NCBI GenBank assembly: GCA_002508425.1
Contig: DAKU01000172.1
Coordinates: 1 to 5,289 of the forward strand
Reading direction: 5' to 3'
Length of the DNA stretch: 5,289 bases
DNA from: Methanosarcinaceae archaeon UBA470
GTDB lineage: Archaea; Halobacteriota; Methanosarcinia; Methanosarcinales; Methanosarcinaceae
Under the pieces are notes generated by a model. It was not told the DNA's origin, did no database searches, and was given only the letters and a program-made list of their open reading frames with translations. Made by a program: the position numbers and the translations under genes. Numbering within the stretch: the stretch's first letter is position 1; each line of letters begins with the position of its first letter. This document shows positions 1 through 5,005 of the stretch, piece after piece.

Positions 1-40
1 AAACGTTATTTAACAAATTTAAGAAAAGTACCATATACTA

Positions 41-51
41 TTTATTTAAAA
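41..51 (+). promoter_or_regulatory. Probable TATA box of the TetR gene
   Basis: The run TTTATTTAAAA resembles an archaeal TATA box. An archaeal transcript starts about 25 bases past the box centre, which places the start near 70-72, at the edge of the palindrome at 72-85. A repressor bound there would block initiation. The match to TTTATATA is imperfect, so this is an inference from spacing and composition. Confidence 0.4.
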
Positions 52-71
52 CCCTTTTATTATCGCATAAA

Positions 72-85
72 TGACTAATTAGTCA
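72..85. promoter_or_regulatory. Palindromic operator in front of the TetR gene
   Basis: TGACTAATTAGTCA is a perfect 14-base palindrome, the size and symmetry expected of a TetR-family operator. It lies upstream of the regulator's coding region and over its predicted transcript start. The same core recurs as TGAGTGATTGGTCA (11 of 14 identical) in front of the neighbouring hydrolase gene. I infer autoregulation by the adjacent TetR protein; no binding data are visible. Confidence 0.6.
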
Positions 86-137
86 ATCTCAGAGATATTG
101 CATAAAAGAACAGGTCGAAGACAAAAGAACAGCCCTT

Positions 138-677
138 ATGAAAGCGGCCCTGAAACTCTTTACTGAAATGGGATTCCATGGTACGTCCACTGCCCAGATC
201 TCAAAAGAAGCAGGTGTAGCCACAGGCACTCTATTCAATTACTTCCCTACCAAAGAGGATCTCATAAATGGTCTGTATTTTGATGTAAAGGGACAATTAA
301 GCCGCAGCATGGGAAGAGAAATCCAGGCACAGAGTACCTTCCAGGATAAATTAAGGAAAATGTGGTATAATTTGATTGAATGGGGATTAGACAATCAGAA
401 CGATTTTCTTTTTGTCGGGCAGTTCTGCTCTTCTCCTTATATAACGAACTATACGCGTGAAGAAGTAATGAAAGAATATGTCTTTCTTCATGATCTTGTG
501 AAGGAAGGAATAGCAAATGGTGAGATCAGAGATTATTCTGAGGAGCTGACAATTGCAATGTTCTATCAAGCCAGCAGGACGGTAGTAAACTTTATCCTTG
601 ATTCAGAACCACAGGACAAAAATAAGGTTATAGAGGATGGATTTCAGATTGTCTGGGAGGGTCTGGCTAAAAAATAA
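138..677 (+). CDS. TetR/AcrR-family transcriptional regulator
   Basis: This is a one-component repressor: an N-terminal helix-turn-helix binds DNA and the C-terminal helical domain binds an unknown ligand and dimerises. Counting from the ATG at 138 (179 residues), the DNA-binding part is plain: AALKLFTEMGFHGTST (3-18), then IS..AGVATGTLFNYFPTKEDL (21-42), the TetR signature. Residues 45-179 are helical with no family-specific motif that I recognise. The frame stays open upstream to the stop at 72-74, and codons 105-137 read KEQVEDKRTAL, typical of the start of TetR helix 1, yet no ATG, GTG or TTG occurs there; ATA at 102 sits where a start would be expected. The true protein is probably about 191 residues. 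No good ribosome binding site precedes either position. Palindromes flank the gene and suggest it controls itself and the MBL-fold gene downstream. Confidence 0.9.
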   Translation: MKAALKLFTEMGFHGTSTAQISKEAGVATGTLFNYFPTKEDLINGLYFDVKGQLSRSMGREIQAQSTFQDKLRKMWYNLIEWGLDNQNDFLFVGQFCSSPYITNYTREEVMKEYVFLHDLVKEGIANGEIRDYSEELTIAMFYQASRTVVNFILDSEPQDKNKVIEDGFQIVWEGLAKK

Positions 678-693
678 TTTTTTCGGCATTACC

Positions 694-713
694 ATGAGTG
701 ATTGGTCACTCAT
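694..713. promoter_or_regulatory. Palindromic operator between the TetR and MBL genes
   Basis: ATGAGTGATTGGTCACTCAT has perfect 8-base inverted arms around TTGG. It contains TGAGTGATTGGTCA (695-708), which matches the palindrome upstream of the TetR gene at 11 of 14 positions, and an overlapping reverse copy at 699-712. It is therefore a good candidate for the TetR protein's second binding site, controlling the MBL gene that starts 54 bases later. A TATA-like AT run at 671-683 would put a transcript start near 704, inside the site. A second candidate, TTTATCTTAA at about 734-743, would leave the operator upstream of the promoter. Confidence 0.6.
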
Positions 714-767
714 AAGTTGGATTATGAACTCCATTTATCTTAAAAGTTGGAATAACATAGGGTTGTT

Positions 768-1895
768 ATGAAAAAAAGTAAAAGAGTTGTGATGTATTTA
801 TTCTGTATCTTTCTTCTATTTTGTGTAGGTATTATTTTATTTATGAATATAGACCCTGCTTTTGGTGGGAATCCAACGAAAGAACAAAAGGAAATGTATC
901 AAAATTTAAATAATTATGTTAATGGGAAATTTATTTATGAGTATCCTACGGAGTTGGCTACAAATTCCTCAGACGCTTCATCAACAAATGAGGATTCTGC
1001 TTCAGAAGCTAAGGCCCGCAACCCGACTGGTCCAATTCCTGTTTCCACCATTGACTGGAACAAAATTAAAAGTGAAAATGATAGTTTGACCTGGTTTGGA
1101 CACTCTGCTTTTCTGCTTAGCATTGATAATAAAAAGTTATTGGTAGATCCTATGCTGAGTAGTATTGCCTCACCGGTTTCATTTGTGGGAATTAAAAGAT
1201 ATGAATATAGTGAATATATTATGCTGCATCTTATTGATGAAATGCCACTGATTGATGCCGTTTTCATTACACATGACCATTATGACCACTTAGATTATCA
1301 GTCTATTGTAAAACTAAACAGCAAAACATCACATTTCTTTGTTCCTCTTGGGGTTAGTGCCCATTTGGTTCGATGGGGTATTCCAAAAGAAAGAATTACG
1401 GAACTCAATTGGTGGGAAGAAACAGAGTATCAGGGCTTAACCGTTGCTTTGACACCTGCTAGACATTTTTCTGGAAGAGATCCATTTAATATCAATACTA
1501 CCCTCTGGGGTGGATGGATCATTCTGGGAAATAACACTAGATTATATAGTAGCGGAGACGGTGGATACGGTCCGCATTTTAAGGAGATTGGAAACCAATA
1601 CGGACCTTTTGATATCACCTTAATTGAAGGCGGACAATATGATAGAAGTTGGCCGGATATTCATATGGTACCAGAACAATCTGTCCAGGCTAATCTGGAT
1701 GTAAATGGTAAGACTATGATGTTGATGCATTGGGGGGCATTTACATTAGCTAATCATGGTTGGAATGAACCAATAGAAAGGGCACTAGAAGAAGCAAATG
1801 AAAGAGAAGTGAATATAATTGTCCCGAAGATTGGTGAGACAGTCCTATTAGATTCAGACCTGCAAATACCCCCAACTTCATGGTGGGATTTCTGA
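768..1895 (+). CDS. Membrane-anchored MBL-fold metallo-hydrolase, UlaG/NAPE-PLD-like
   Basis: This is a metal-dependent hydrolase of the metallo-beta-lactamase superfamily, in the UlaG/RomA/NAPE-PLD-like branch. Visible metal-site elements are THDHYDH (168-174; H169, H171, D173, H174), H233 in ARHFSGRD, D264 in SSGDGGYG, and H321 in MHWGAF near the end; H299 in DIHMVPEQ is also typical of this branch. The fold begins at about 107 with LTWFGHSAFLL and LLVDPML. Residues 7-27 form one hydrophobic segment after a KKSKR start, so the enzyme is probably anchored in the membrane with its catalytic domain outside. Residues 62-84 form a Ser/Thr/Asp/Glu-rich linker. The ATG at 768 is preceded by only a weak AGGG. 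The 375-residue length suits the anchored members. The substrate cannot be told: relatives act on phosphodiesters, lactones or phospholipids. The preceding TetR gene and operator suggest an inducible gene. Confidence 0.87.
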   Translation: MKKSKRVVMYLFCIFLLFCVGIILFMNIDPAFGGNPTKEQKEMYQNLNNYVNGKFIYEYPTELATNSSDASSTNEDSASEAKARNPTGPIPVSTIDWNKIKSENDSLTWFGHSAFLLSIDNKKLLVDPMLSSIASPVSFVGIKRYEYSEYIMLHLIDEMPLIDAVFITHDHYDHLDYQSIVKLNSKTSHFFVPLGVSAHLVRWGIPKERITELNWWEETEYQGLTVALTPARHFSGRDPFNINTTLWGGWIILGNNTRLYSSGDGGYGPHFKEIGNQYGPFDITLIEGGQYDRSWPDIHMVPEQSVQANLDVNGKTMMLMHWGAFTLANHGWNEPIERALEEANEREVNIIVPKIGETVLLDSDLQIPPTSWWDF

Positions 1896-1922
1896 TCTGG
1901 TTATGGGATCCAGTTCTTCTAA

Positions 1923-2042
1923 AGTGTCATAGAGGTTCAGGACCTGCGAGACATCAAAGAAGTAGGATTTAGGCAGGAAATTATAGAATCCCTATTTATC
2001 CTTTATCATAGCCTGGATTTCAAGAAAAAAGAGTTTGCCTGA
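1923..2042 (+). pseudogene. Coding-like fragment without a start codon
   Basis: Between an in-frame TAA at 1920 and TGA at 2040 lies a 39-codon frame reading ..VQDLRDIKEVGFRQEIIE.. followed by SLFILYHSLDFKKKEFA. It looks like a genuine amphipathic, charged helical C-terminus rather than random AT-rich translation. It has no ATG, GTG or TTG. A second frame, from the ATG at 1903, reads MGSSSSKVS and stops at 1932, so a frameshifted join is conceivable. I do not recognise the family. The best guess is the 3' remnant of a gene lost next to the hydrolase. Confidence 0.35.
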
Positions 2043-2057
2043 TTGGCACTGCATATT

Positions 2058-2083
2058 ATTAAATTATTCTTATTTAATTTTTT
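2058..2083 (+). terminator. AT-only hairpin with T tract, possible terminator
   Basis: ATTAAAT (2058-2064) and ATTTAAT (2072-2078) form a 7-base stem around a 7-base loop, and the T run continues to 2083. It follows the MBL gene and the coding remnant and precedes the promoter of the next gene. Archaeal termination depends mainly on T tracts, so the run may be enough by itself. The stem is weak. Confidence 0.4.
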
Positions 2084-2225
2084 GAGATTCCTTACACTTT
2101 GATATCATAGAGTTTACCAAACATTTTTAGATATTATATATTTAGGTAAAGTTAAATTGAAATACTTGTACTTCTTCTGTTGTGTATTTTTTGACATTGT
2201 ATCTAAAAGTGAGAACATGTGCACC

Positions 2226-2237
2226 TTTTATATATTT
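2226..2237 (+). promoter_or_regulatory. TATA box of the 262-residue gene
   Basis: TTTTATATATTT is close to the archaeal TATA consensus. Counting about 25 bases from its centre gives a transcript start near 2257, leaving a leader of about 25 bases before the ATG at 2283. Because the box lies inside the longer open frame that begins with TTG at 2157, it argues strongly for the shorter gene. Confidence 0.65.
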
Positions 2238-2269
2238 GGTAAATTAAAATGTAGAGTTATTACTATAAT

Positions 2270-2279
2270 GGTGGTGGAT
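2270..2279 (+). promoter_or_regulatory. Ribosome binding site deciding the start at 2283
   Basis: GGTGGTGGAT is purine/GT-rich and partly complementary to the end of archaeal 16S rRNA. It ends 3 bases before the ATG at 2283, with its GGTGG part at about 6-9 bases. It overlaps the alternative ATG at 2268, which has no such site. Confidence 0.5.
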
Positions 2280-2282
2280 GTA

Positions 2283-3071
2283 ATGCCCGTTGAAGAGAAT
2301 ACTACAACAAAAACGATAGTAGATCAAATTGCCCTTAACATCAGAAAATACAATTTGGTTAACAAACGATATAATCTTGACTACCATCATTTTATTAGTT
2401 CAAGATCCAAAGGAATAAAAAAAGAAAATGGTTTGAGCAACTGGCTTAAAACATCAGAAGCTAGCAAATCTATTTTCAGGTTTCTTAGTAATTTCAATAT
2501 GAATGCCCGCGCAAGTAAACTCGTTGAGATTACAACATTTCATTTGAACATACAAAGGATACTTAGGAATATAGATGTGGATCGCTTAGGCTGCTTTGAC
2601 ATGTCCGTGAGCCAATTATCTATTCCGTGTGGAACTTCAACAGTCGCAAATGAACTTAAAACACTCTTTAATTACTGTGCATCTCCTGGCAAATTCTCAA
2701 ATTCCGGTGGTTTTGTTATTGGAAGTAAAGTTGCCCACTGTATTTTTCCTCATATCTGTCCCATGATAGATGCACATCACATAGGCATTTCTTTGAATCG
2801 AATTCATGCACATGATTATTTCCCTCCTGGCAATGTCTGGGCAGATTATCTGGGTTATTCTCCAAATGGAAAGTTAAATCCTTCCACTCAGGGAGCAGGA
2901 AGAAATTCCTGGAAAGATGATCAATTTTTATGTTCTATTGGTTTTTATGCCCGTGTCTATCAGCAGTGGCAGGAACATAATGGAAATCTGGGAATAGATG
3001 CTTTTTTAAAGCTTGATATGGCTGATCATTGCCCCTGTATTCCCAGGATTATAGAAAAAGCTCTGTGGTAA
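2283..3071 (+). CDS. Unknown protein with a helix-hairpin-helix glycosylase-like motif
   Basis: This is a 262-residue soluble protein of no family I can name. Residues 8-95 look helical and basic (NIRKYN, ISSRSKG). Residues 143-174 read VIGSKVAHCIFPHICPMIDA then HHIGISLNRI. This resembles the helix-hairpin-helix plus Asp segment of HhH-GPD DNA glycosylases (G-x-K-x-A, then [IV]-D-x-H, then N-R), with K149 and D163 where EndoIII/OGG1 have the catalytic Lys and Asp. The Lys-Asp gap is 14 residues, against 18 and 19 in those enzymes, so the hairpin is shortened or the likeness is fortuitous. Cysteines C250 and C252 near the end do not form the EndoIII iron-sulphur pattern. Start chosen from the TATA box and ribosome binding site; the extra 42 residues from TTG at 2157 look like translated spacer. 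It converges on the DUF6141-like gene with a 5-base gap. Confidence 0.75.
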   Translation: MPVEENTTTKTIVDQIALNIRKYNLVNKRYNLDYHHFISSRSKGIKKENGLSNWLKTSEASKSIFRFLSNFNMNARASKLVEITTFHLNIQRILRNIDVDRLGCFDMSVSQLSIPCGTSTVANELKTLFNYCASPGKFSNSGGFVIGSKVAHCIFPHICPMIDAHHIGISLNRIHAHDYFPPGNVWADYLGYSPNGKLNPSTQGAGRNSWKDDQFLCSIGFYARVYQQWQEHNGNLGIDAFLKLDMADHCPCIPRIIEKALW

Positions 3072-3076
3072 ACAAA

Positions 3077-3589
3077 TTATGTCTTTTTCATGGACTTTAG
3101 AGCGGCGATCAGCTCATCCGGGCGCTTGGAGTCAACGAGGAGGCTTTTTCCATTAGTGAGCTTGATCAGCACTTTTTCACGGCTGCCGCATTGATATGAA
3201 ATTTTATTTGGATAGCACCGAATCCTCCAGCTGATAACTCTATCTAGAAGCCCACCTTTTGATCGCTCATAGGATTCAATACTGTTTAATGGATAGTGTT
3301 TGAAAGTCCATTGTGTTGGGAAACATTTTATATGCATTCCATCATCTCGAATTTTGGTTGTCATCTGTATTTTTGAGAAGACAAAGCCTAATATAACAAA
3401 AAGAAACACTGGAATTCCTGCTAAAATGAAAAGAATAGGCGGAGCTTCTGGAACTATAGCAAAGATAGATAGAAGGATCATGATTATCGCCAGGGTCATC
3501 ATCCCTGCAAAAGCAAAGAACCATATCCATTTATCAAAATACTGATATTCCTGGAATATGATGTTATTCTCTGAATGTGCTGTAGACAT
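3077..3589 (-). CDS. Two-helix membrane protein, DUF6141-like
   Basis: This is a 170-residue integral membrane protein. Residues 1-21 are cytoplasmic-looking with IIFQEYQYFDKWIW, like the start of DUF6141 proteins. Hydrophobic segments span about 22-46 and 51-71. The rest is a beta-rich PH-like domain: IRDDGMHIK (80-88), YPLNSIESYE (99-108), ISWRIRCYPNKISYQCG (119-135), VLIKLTNGKSLLVDSKRPDEL (140-160). The final NG-K-LLV-S-RP-EL pattern is the clearest family mark. The usual glycine-rich YGGWGIR motif reads RVISWRIR here. The molecular role of the family is unknown; by analogy with bacterial PH-like membrane proteins it may organise a membrane complex. The ATG is preceded by GGGTGA at 3599-3604 on this strand. 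Its stop lies 5 bases from the stop of the convergent gene, so neither transcript has its own spacer for termination. Confidence 0.75.
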   Translation of the reverse strand: MSTAHSENNIIFQEYQYFDKWIWFFAFAGMMTLAIIMILLSIFAIVPEAPPILFILAGIPVFLFVILGFVFSKIQMTTKIRDDGMHIKCFPTQWTFKHYPLNSIESYERSKGGLLDRVISWRIRCYPNKISYQCGSREKVLIKLTNGKSLLVDSKRPDELIAALKSMKKT

Positions 3590-3759
3590 GGATTTCTTTC
3601 ACCCAGTTATATGCTCTGGTTCTTGCATTAATTTTTGTTATTTCAGTACTTATCTATCAAGCTTTCGATTTAATTCAGGAATCTGTTAAACTAAAGCACA
3701 AATATTATTTGCTTCTATTTATATTAGCATTAAAATCAGTTGAAGCAGCGATACATTAG
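3586..3759 (+). pseudogene. Start-less frame for a small two-helix membrane protein
   Basis: After a stop at 3583-3585 this frame stays open for 57 codons to TAG at 3757. It reads WISFTQLYALVLALIFVIS.. (first hydrophobic helix), a polar link ..YQAFDLIQESVKLKHKYY, then LLLFILALKSVEAAIH. The regular alternation of helix, charged link and helix looks like real small membrane protein sequence. There is no ATG, GTG or TTG near its beginning; ATT at 3592 is the only weak option. It runs divergently from, and overlaps by a few bases, the start of the DUF6141-like gene, so its own 5' end may have been lost. It could instead be a chance frame in AT-rich spacer, where hydrophobic codons are common. I cannot name a family. 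Confidence 0.35.
3599..3604 (-). promoter_or_regulatory. Ribosome binding site of the DUF6141-like gene
   Basis: On the minus strand the bases read GGGTGA and end 9 bases before the ATG at 3589, matching the GGTGA core of archaeal Shine-Dalgarno sequences. This supports the chosen start. Confidence 0.5.
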
Positions 3760-3823
3760 AAAGAAAAGAAATGATAACATTGAATGCTATCAAAATACGT
3801 TTTGCAGAGATCTTTTGTTATTT

Positions 3824-3979
3824 TTACAGGTCATGCATGAAATATTCCATACACGCCCGTTGAACAAAAAAGATCATATTGTCCTTTAATTGTGCTTCTT
3901 GTTCTGAAAGCTCTTCCGAGTTCAGGTATCTAAAATAGATTTCCTGGAACTGAATAAATGTCGTTTTGTCGCGTTCCAT
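3824..3979 (-). CDS. Small uncharacterised 51-residue helical protein
   Basis: This is a small acidic protein, MERDKTTFIQFQEIYFRYLN at the start, then EELSEQEAQLKDN (22-34) and a C-terminal helix MIFFVQRACMEYFMHDL. It reads as two or three amphipathic helices, with aromatic residues F8, F11, Y15, F16, Y18 on one side, and no signal peptide or true membrane segment. I do not recognise a family. An upstream in-frame ATG at 4042 would add 21 residues, but it lies upstream of the TATA box (4024-4031), while the ATG at 3979 has a close GAGGGG site, so the short form is preferred. It is a single-gene unit, diverging from the nuclease-like gene. Size, single cysteine and strong promoter would fit a small regulatory or adaptor protein, but that is a guess. 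Confidence 0.65.
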   Translation of the reverse strand: MERDKTTFIQFQEIYFRYLNSEELSEQEAQLKDNMIFFVQRACMEYFMHDL

Positions 3980-3985
3980 AGAATT

Positions 3986-3991
3986 CCCCTC
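3986..3991 (-). promoter_or_regulatory. Ribosome binding site of the 51-residue gene
   Basis: The minus strand reads GAGGGG just upstream, followed by AATTCT and the ATG at 3979. The 6-base spacing is good and fixes the start at 3979 rather than 4042. Confidence 0.6.
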
Positions 3992-4023
3992 ATATGGTAT
4001 GTTAGTTATATGTACAATATTAG

Positions 4024-4031
4024 TATATAAA
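4024..4031 (-). promoter_or_regulatory. Consensus TATA box of the 51-residue gene
   Basis: The minus strand reads TTTATATA, an exact archaeal TATA consensus, preceded by an A-rich run. The expected transcript start is near 4002, giving a leader of about 22 bases to the ATG at 3979. It is the strongest promoter-like sequence in the window. Confidence 0.7.
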
Positions 4032-4064
4032 TTTTCACGCAATTACTGCTATTGATTATACTTA

Positions 4065-4101
4065 AATAGAGAAAGGTGAACACTTTCACCTTATTTCTAT
4101 T
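4065..4101. repeat. Long imperfect hairpin between divergent genes
   Basis: AAGGTGAA (4073-4080) pairs perfectly with TTCACCTT (4085-4092) around the loop CACT. After a small internal loop (GA against ATT), AATAGA (4065-4070) pairs with TCTATT (4096-4101). The total is 14 base pairs. It lies upstream of the 51-residue gene's TATA box and of the nuclease-like gene, in a spacer with no gene. It may be an operator for divergent control, a transcribed structure, or an old element. No T run follows on either strand, so a terminator is less likely. Confidence 0.5.
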
Positions 4102-4121
4102 AAATTTACCTATTTTCTGTG

Positions 4122-4129
4122 TATAATTT
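4122..4129 (+). promoter_or_regulatory. Possible TATA box of the nuclease-like gene
   Basis: TATAATTT would place a transcript start near 4150, inside the inverted repeat at 4135-4165, leaving a leader of about 80 bases. A competing candidate, AAATGTATAC at 4203-4212, would start transcription almost at the ATG itself (leaderless). The sequence does not decide between them. Confidence 0.3.
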
Positions 4130-4134
4130 GCACT

Positions 4135-4165
4135 AGACTGAACTTACATTTAAAAAGTTCAATCT
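4135..4165. promoter_or_regulatory. Inverted repeat, candidate operator of the nuclease-like gene
   Basis: AGACTGAACTT (4135-4145) and AAGTTCAATCT (4155-4165) are inverted copies with 10 of 11 pairs matching and a 9-base spacer. The arm length and 20-base centre spacing suit a dimeric regulator on one face of the helix. It overlaps the transcript start predicted from the TATA-like sequence at 4122. It could also fold as a hairpin in the leader. Confidence 0.45.
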
Positions 4166-4232
4166 GTTTTCCCTATAAGCACATCCTCTTATAGTAGACA
4201 TTAAATGTATACTGGCAAATGGAAGTTTAAAA

Positions 4233-4979
4233 ATGATTACATATAGGCTTTATACAGCTGCTGAAACAAAAGACAAAGATTCTGAATTATATCATACTTT
4301 ACTTTCTTCTGTCCAGGAAAAGCACGGAATCAGTTATGATATCGTAGATATTGATACTTTGAGCGATACCGAGAAAGAAAAACTTGTTGAAGATATAAGA
4401 ATTATAAGCAGGAAAAATGGGATTGGCGTAGTTAGTAAAGGTACTGGTGCTCTTCCTATTTCCCGTAAGAAGAAGCTTGGTAAGATCTGTATCCTATTGA
4501 AAATGGATGATGGGCAGATAAAGAACATTTATCCTCATGAGATAAACAAGAAAAGAATAGATATTGCTTCTCACTTGAACAGGGTATCAAAAGCAAGCAG
4601 TATTGATGAGATCAGTGACCATAGTTCGATTTCAGAACAGGATTTGTCCAGAATGATCTCTACTTTTCCCGAACTTATAGAAGAGGGATTAGAATTCGTT
4701 GACACTGAAGTGGAGATAGAAGGCGGAAGGATAGATGCTGTATTCAAAAGTAAGAATGGCGAATATCTTTTGATCGAAATTGAGATAGAAGCCCGGGATA
4801 ATGCTATAGGCCAGGTACAGAGATTTATCACATATTCAAATAAATACTCTATTCCTCGAGAACAGATAAGGCTGGGTATCGTTTGTGCCAAGATCGGTGA
4901 AAGCCGATTGAATGCATGTATAGGGGCTGGTATTGAAGTTTATATACTTAACCTTGAAAAGAAAAGTCCTAGAAGATGA
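4233..4979 (+). CDS. NucS/DUF91-like endonuclease-domain protein with Glu for Lys
   Basis: The C-terminal half (about 135-242) resembles the nuclease domain of NucS/EndoMS and DUF91 proteins, a PD-(D/E)xK fold. It has EQDLSRMI..FPELIEEGLEFV (135-156), GGRIDAVF with D168, EYLLIEIEIEA with E182 and E184, and AIGQVQRF with Q194. In NucS these correspond to the Asp, the E-x-K pair and the glutamine after it; here the Lys position is Glu (E184). Residues 1-130 are not the NucS N-terminal domain. They begin with ITYRLYTAAE, then a segment VVSKGTGALPISRKKKLGKI (66-85) that looks basic and may contact nucleic acid; I do not recognise it. Likely role: binding or cutting DNA of special structure or a mismatch; activity is unproven given the E-x-E. 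The ATG at 4233 has only a weak GGAAG; no other start is in frame just upstream. It stands alone as a transcription unit. Confidence 0.75.
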   Translation: MITYRLYTAAETKDKDSELYHTLLSSVQEKHGISYDIVDIDTLSDTEKEKLVEDIRIISRKNGIGVVSKGTGALPISRKKKLGKICILLKMDDGQIKNIYPHEINKKRIDIASHLNRVSKASSIDEISDHSSISEQDLSRMISTFPELIEEGLEFVDTEVEIEGGRIDAVFKSKNGEYLLIEIEIEARDNAIGQVQRFITYSNKYSIPREQIRLGIVCAKIGESRLNACIGAGIEVYILNLEKKSPRR

Positions 4980-5005
4980 ACTCATGATTATTTAAAACTT
5001 TTACT

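Larger units (their letters stand above)
1896..2282. other. Gene-poor stretch between the MBL gene and the 262-residue gene
   Basis: These 387 bases hold the coding-like remnant (1923-2042), the T-tract hairpin (2058-2083), an 8-base palindrome TGATATCA (2100-2107), an AT-rich stretch with a weak inverted pair TTTACC/GGTAAA (2112-2117 and 2144-2149), and the TATA box at 2226-2237. I see no intact gene, RNA gene or mobile-element end here. Confidence 0.6.

Noticed and set aside
669..683. A6-TAA-T6 inverted repeat as terminator of the TetR gene
   Set aside because: It is formed by the last Lys codons and stop plus a T run; an A/T-only stem this short is weak, and the AT run may instead be part of the MBL promoter.
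935..1267. 110-codon minus-strand frame opposite the MBL gene
   Set aside because: It is antisense to a clearly coding region with intact catalytic motifs and has no start signals or family likeness.
2100..2107. TGATATCA palindrome as an operator
   Set aside because: At eight bases and AT-rich it is expected by chance, and it is not near a promoter start.
2157..2282. N-terminal extension of the 262-residue protein from a TTG start
   Set aside because: It contains the gene's own TATA box, has no ribosome binding site, and its residues look like translated AT-rich spacer.
3300..3545. 81-codon plus-strand frame opposite the DUF6141-like gene
   Set aside because: It is antisense to the membrane segments and PH-like region; the basic, Ile-rich product has no support.
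3980..4042. Longer form of the 51-residue protein from the ATG at 4042
   Set aside because: That ATG lies upstream of the consensus TATA box, so the transcript would not include it; the ATG at 3979 has a proper ribosome binding site.
4571..4891. 106-codon minus-strand frame opposite the nuclease-like gene
   Set aside because: It mirrors the conserved nuclease domain; its Ser/Ile-rich composition is that of a shadow frame.
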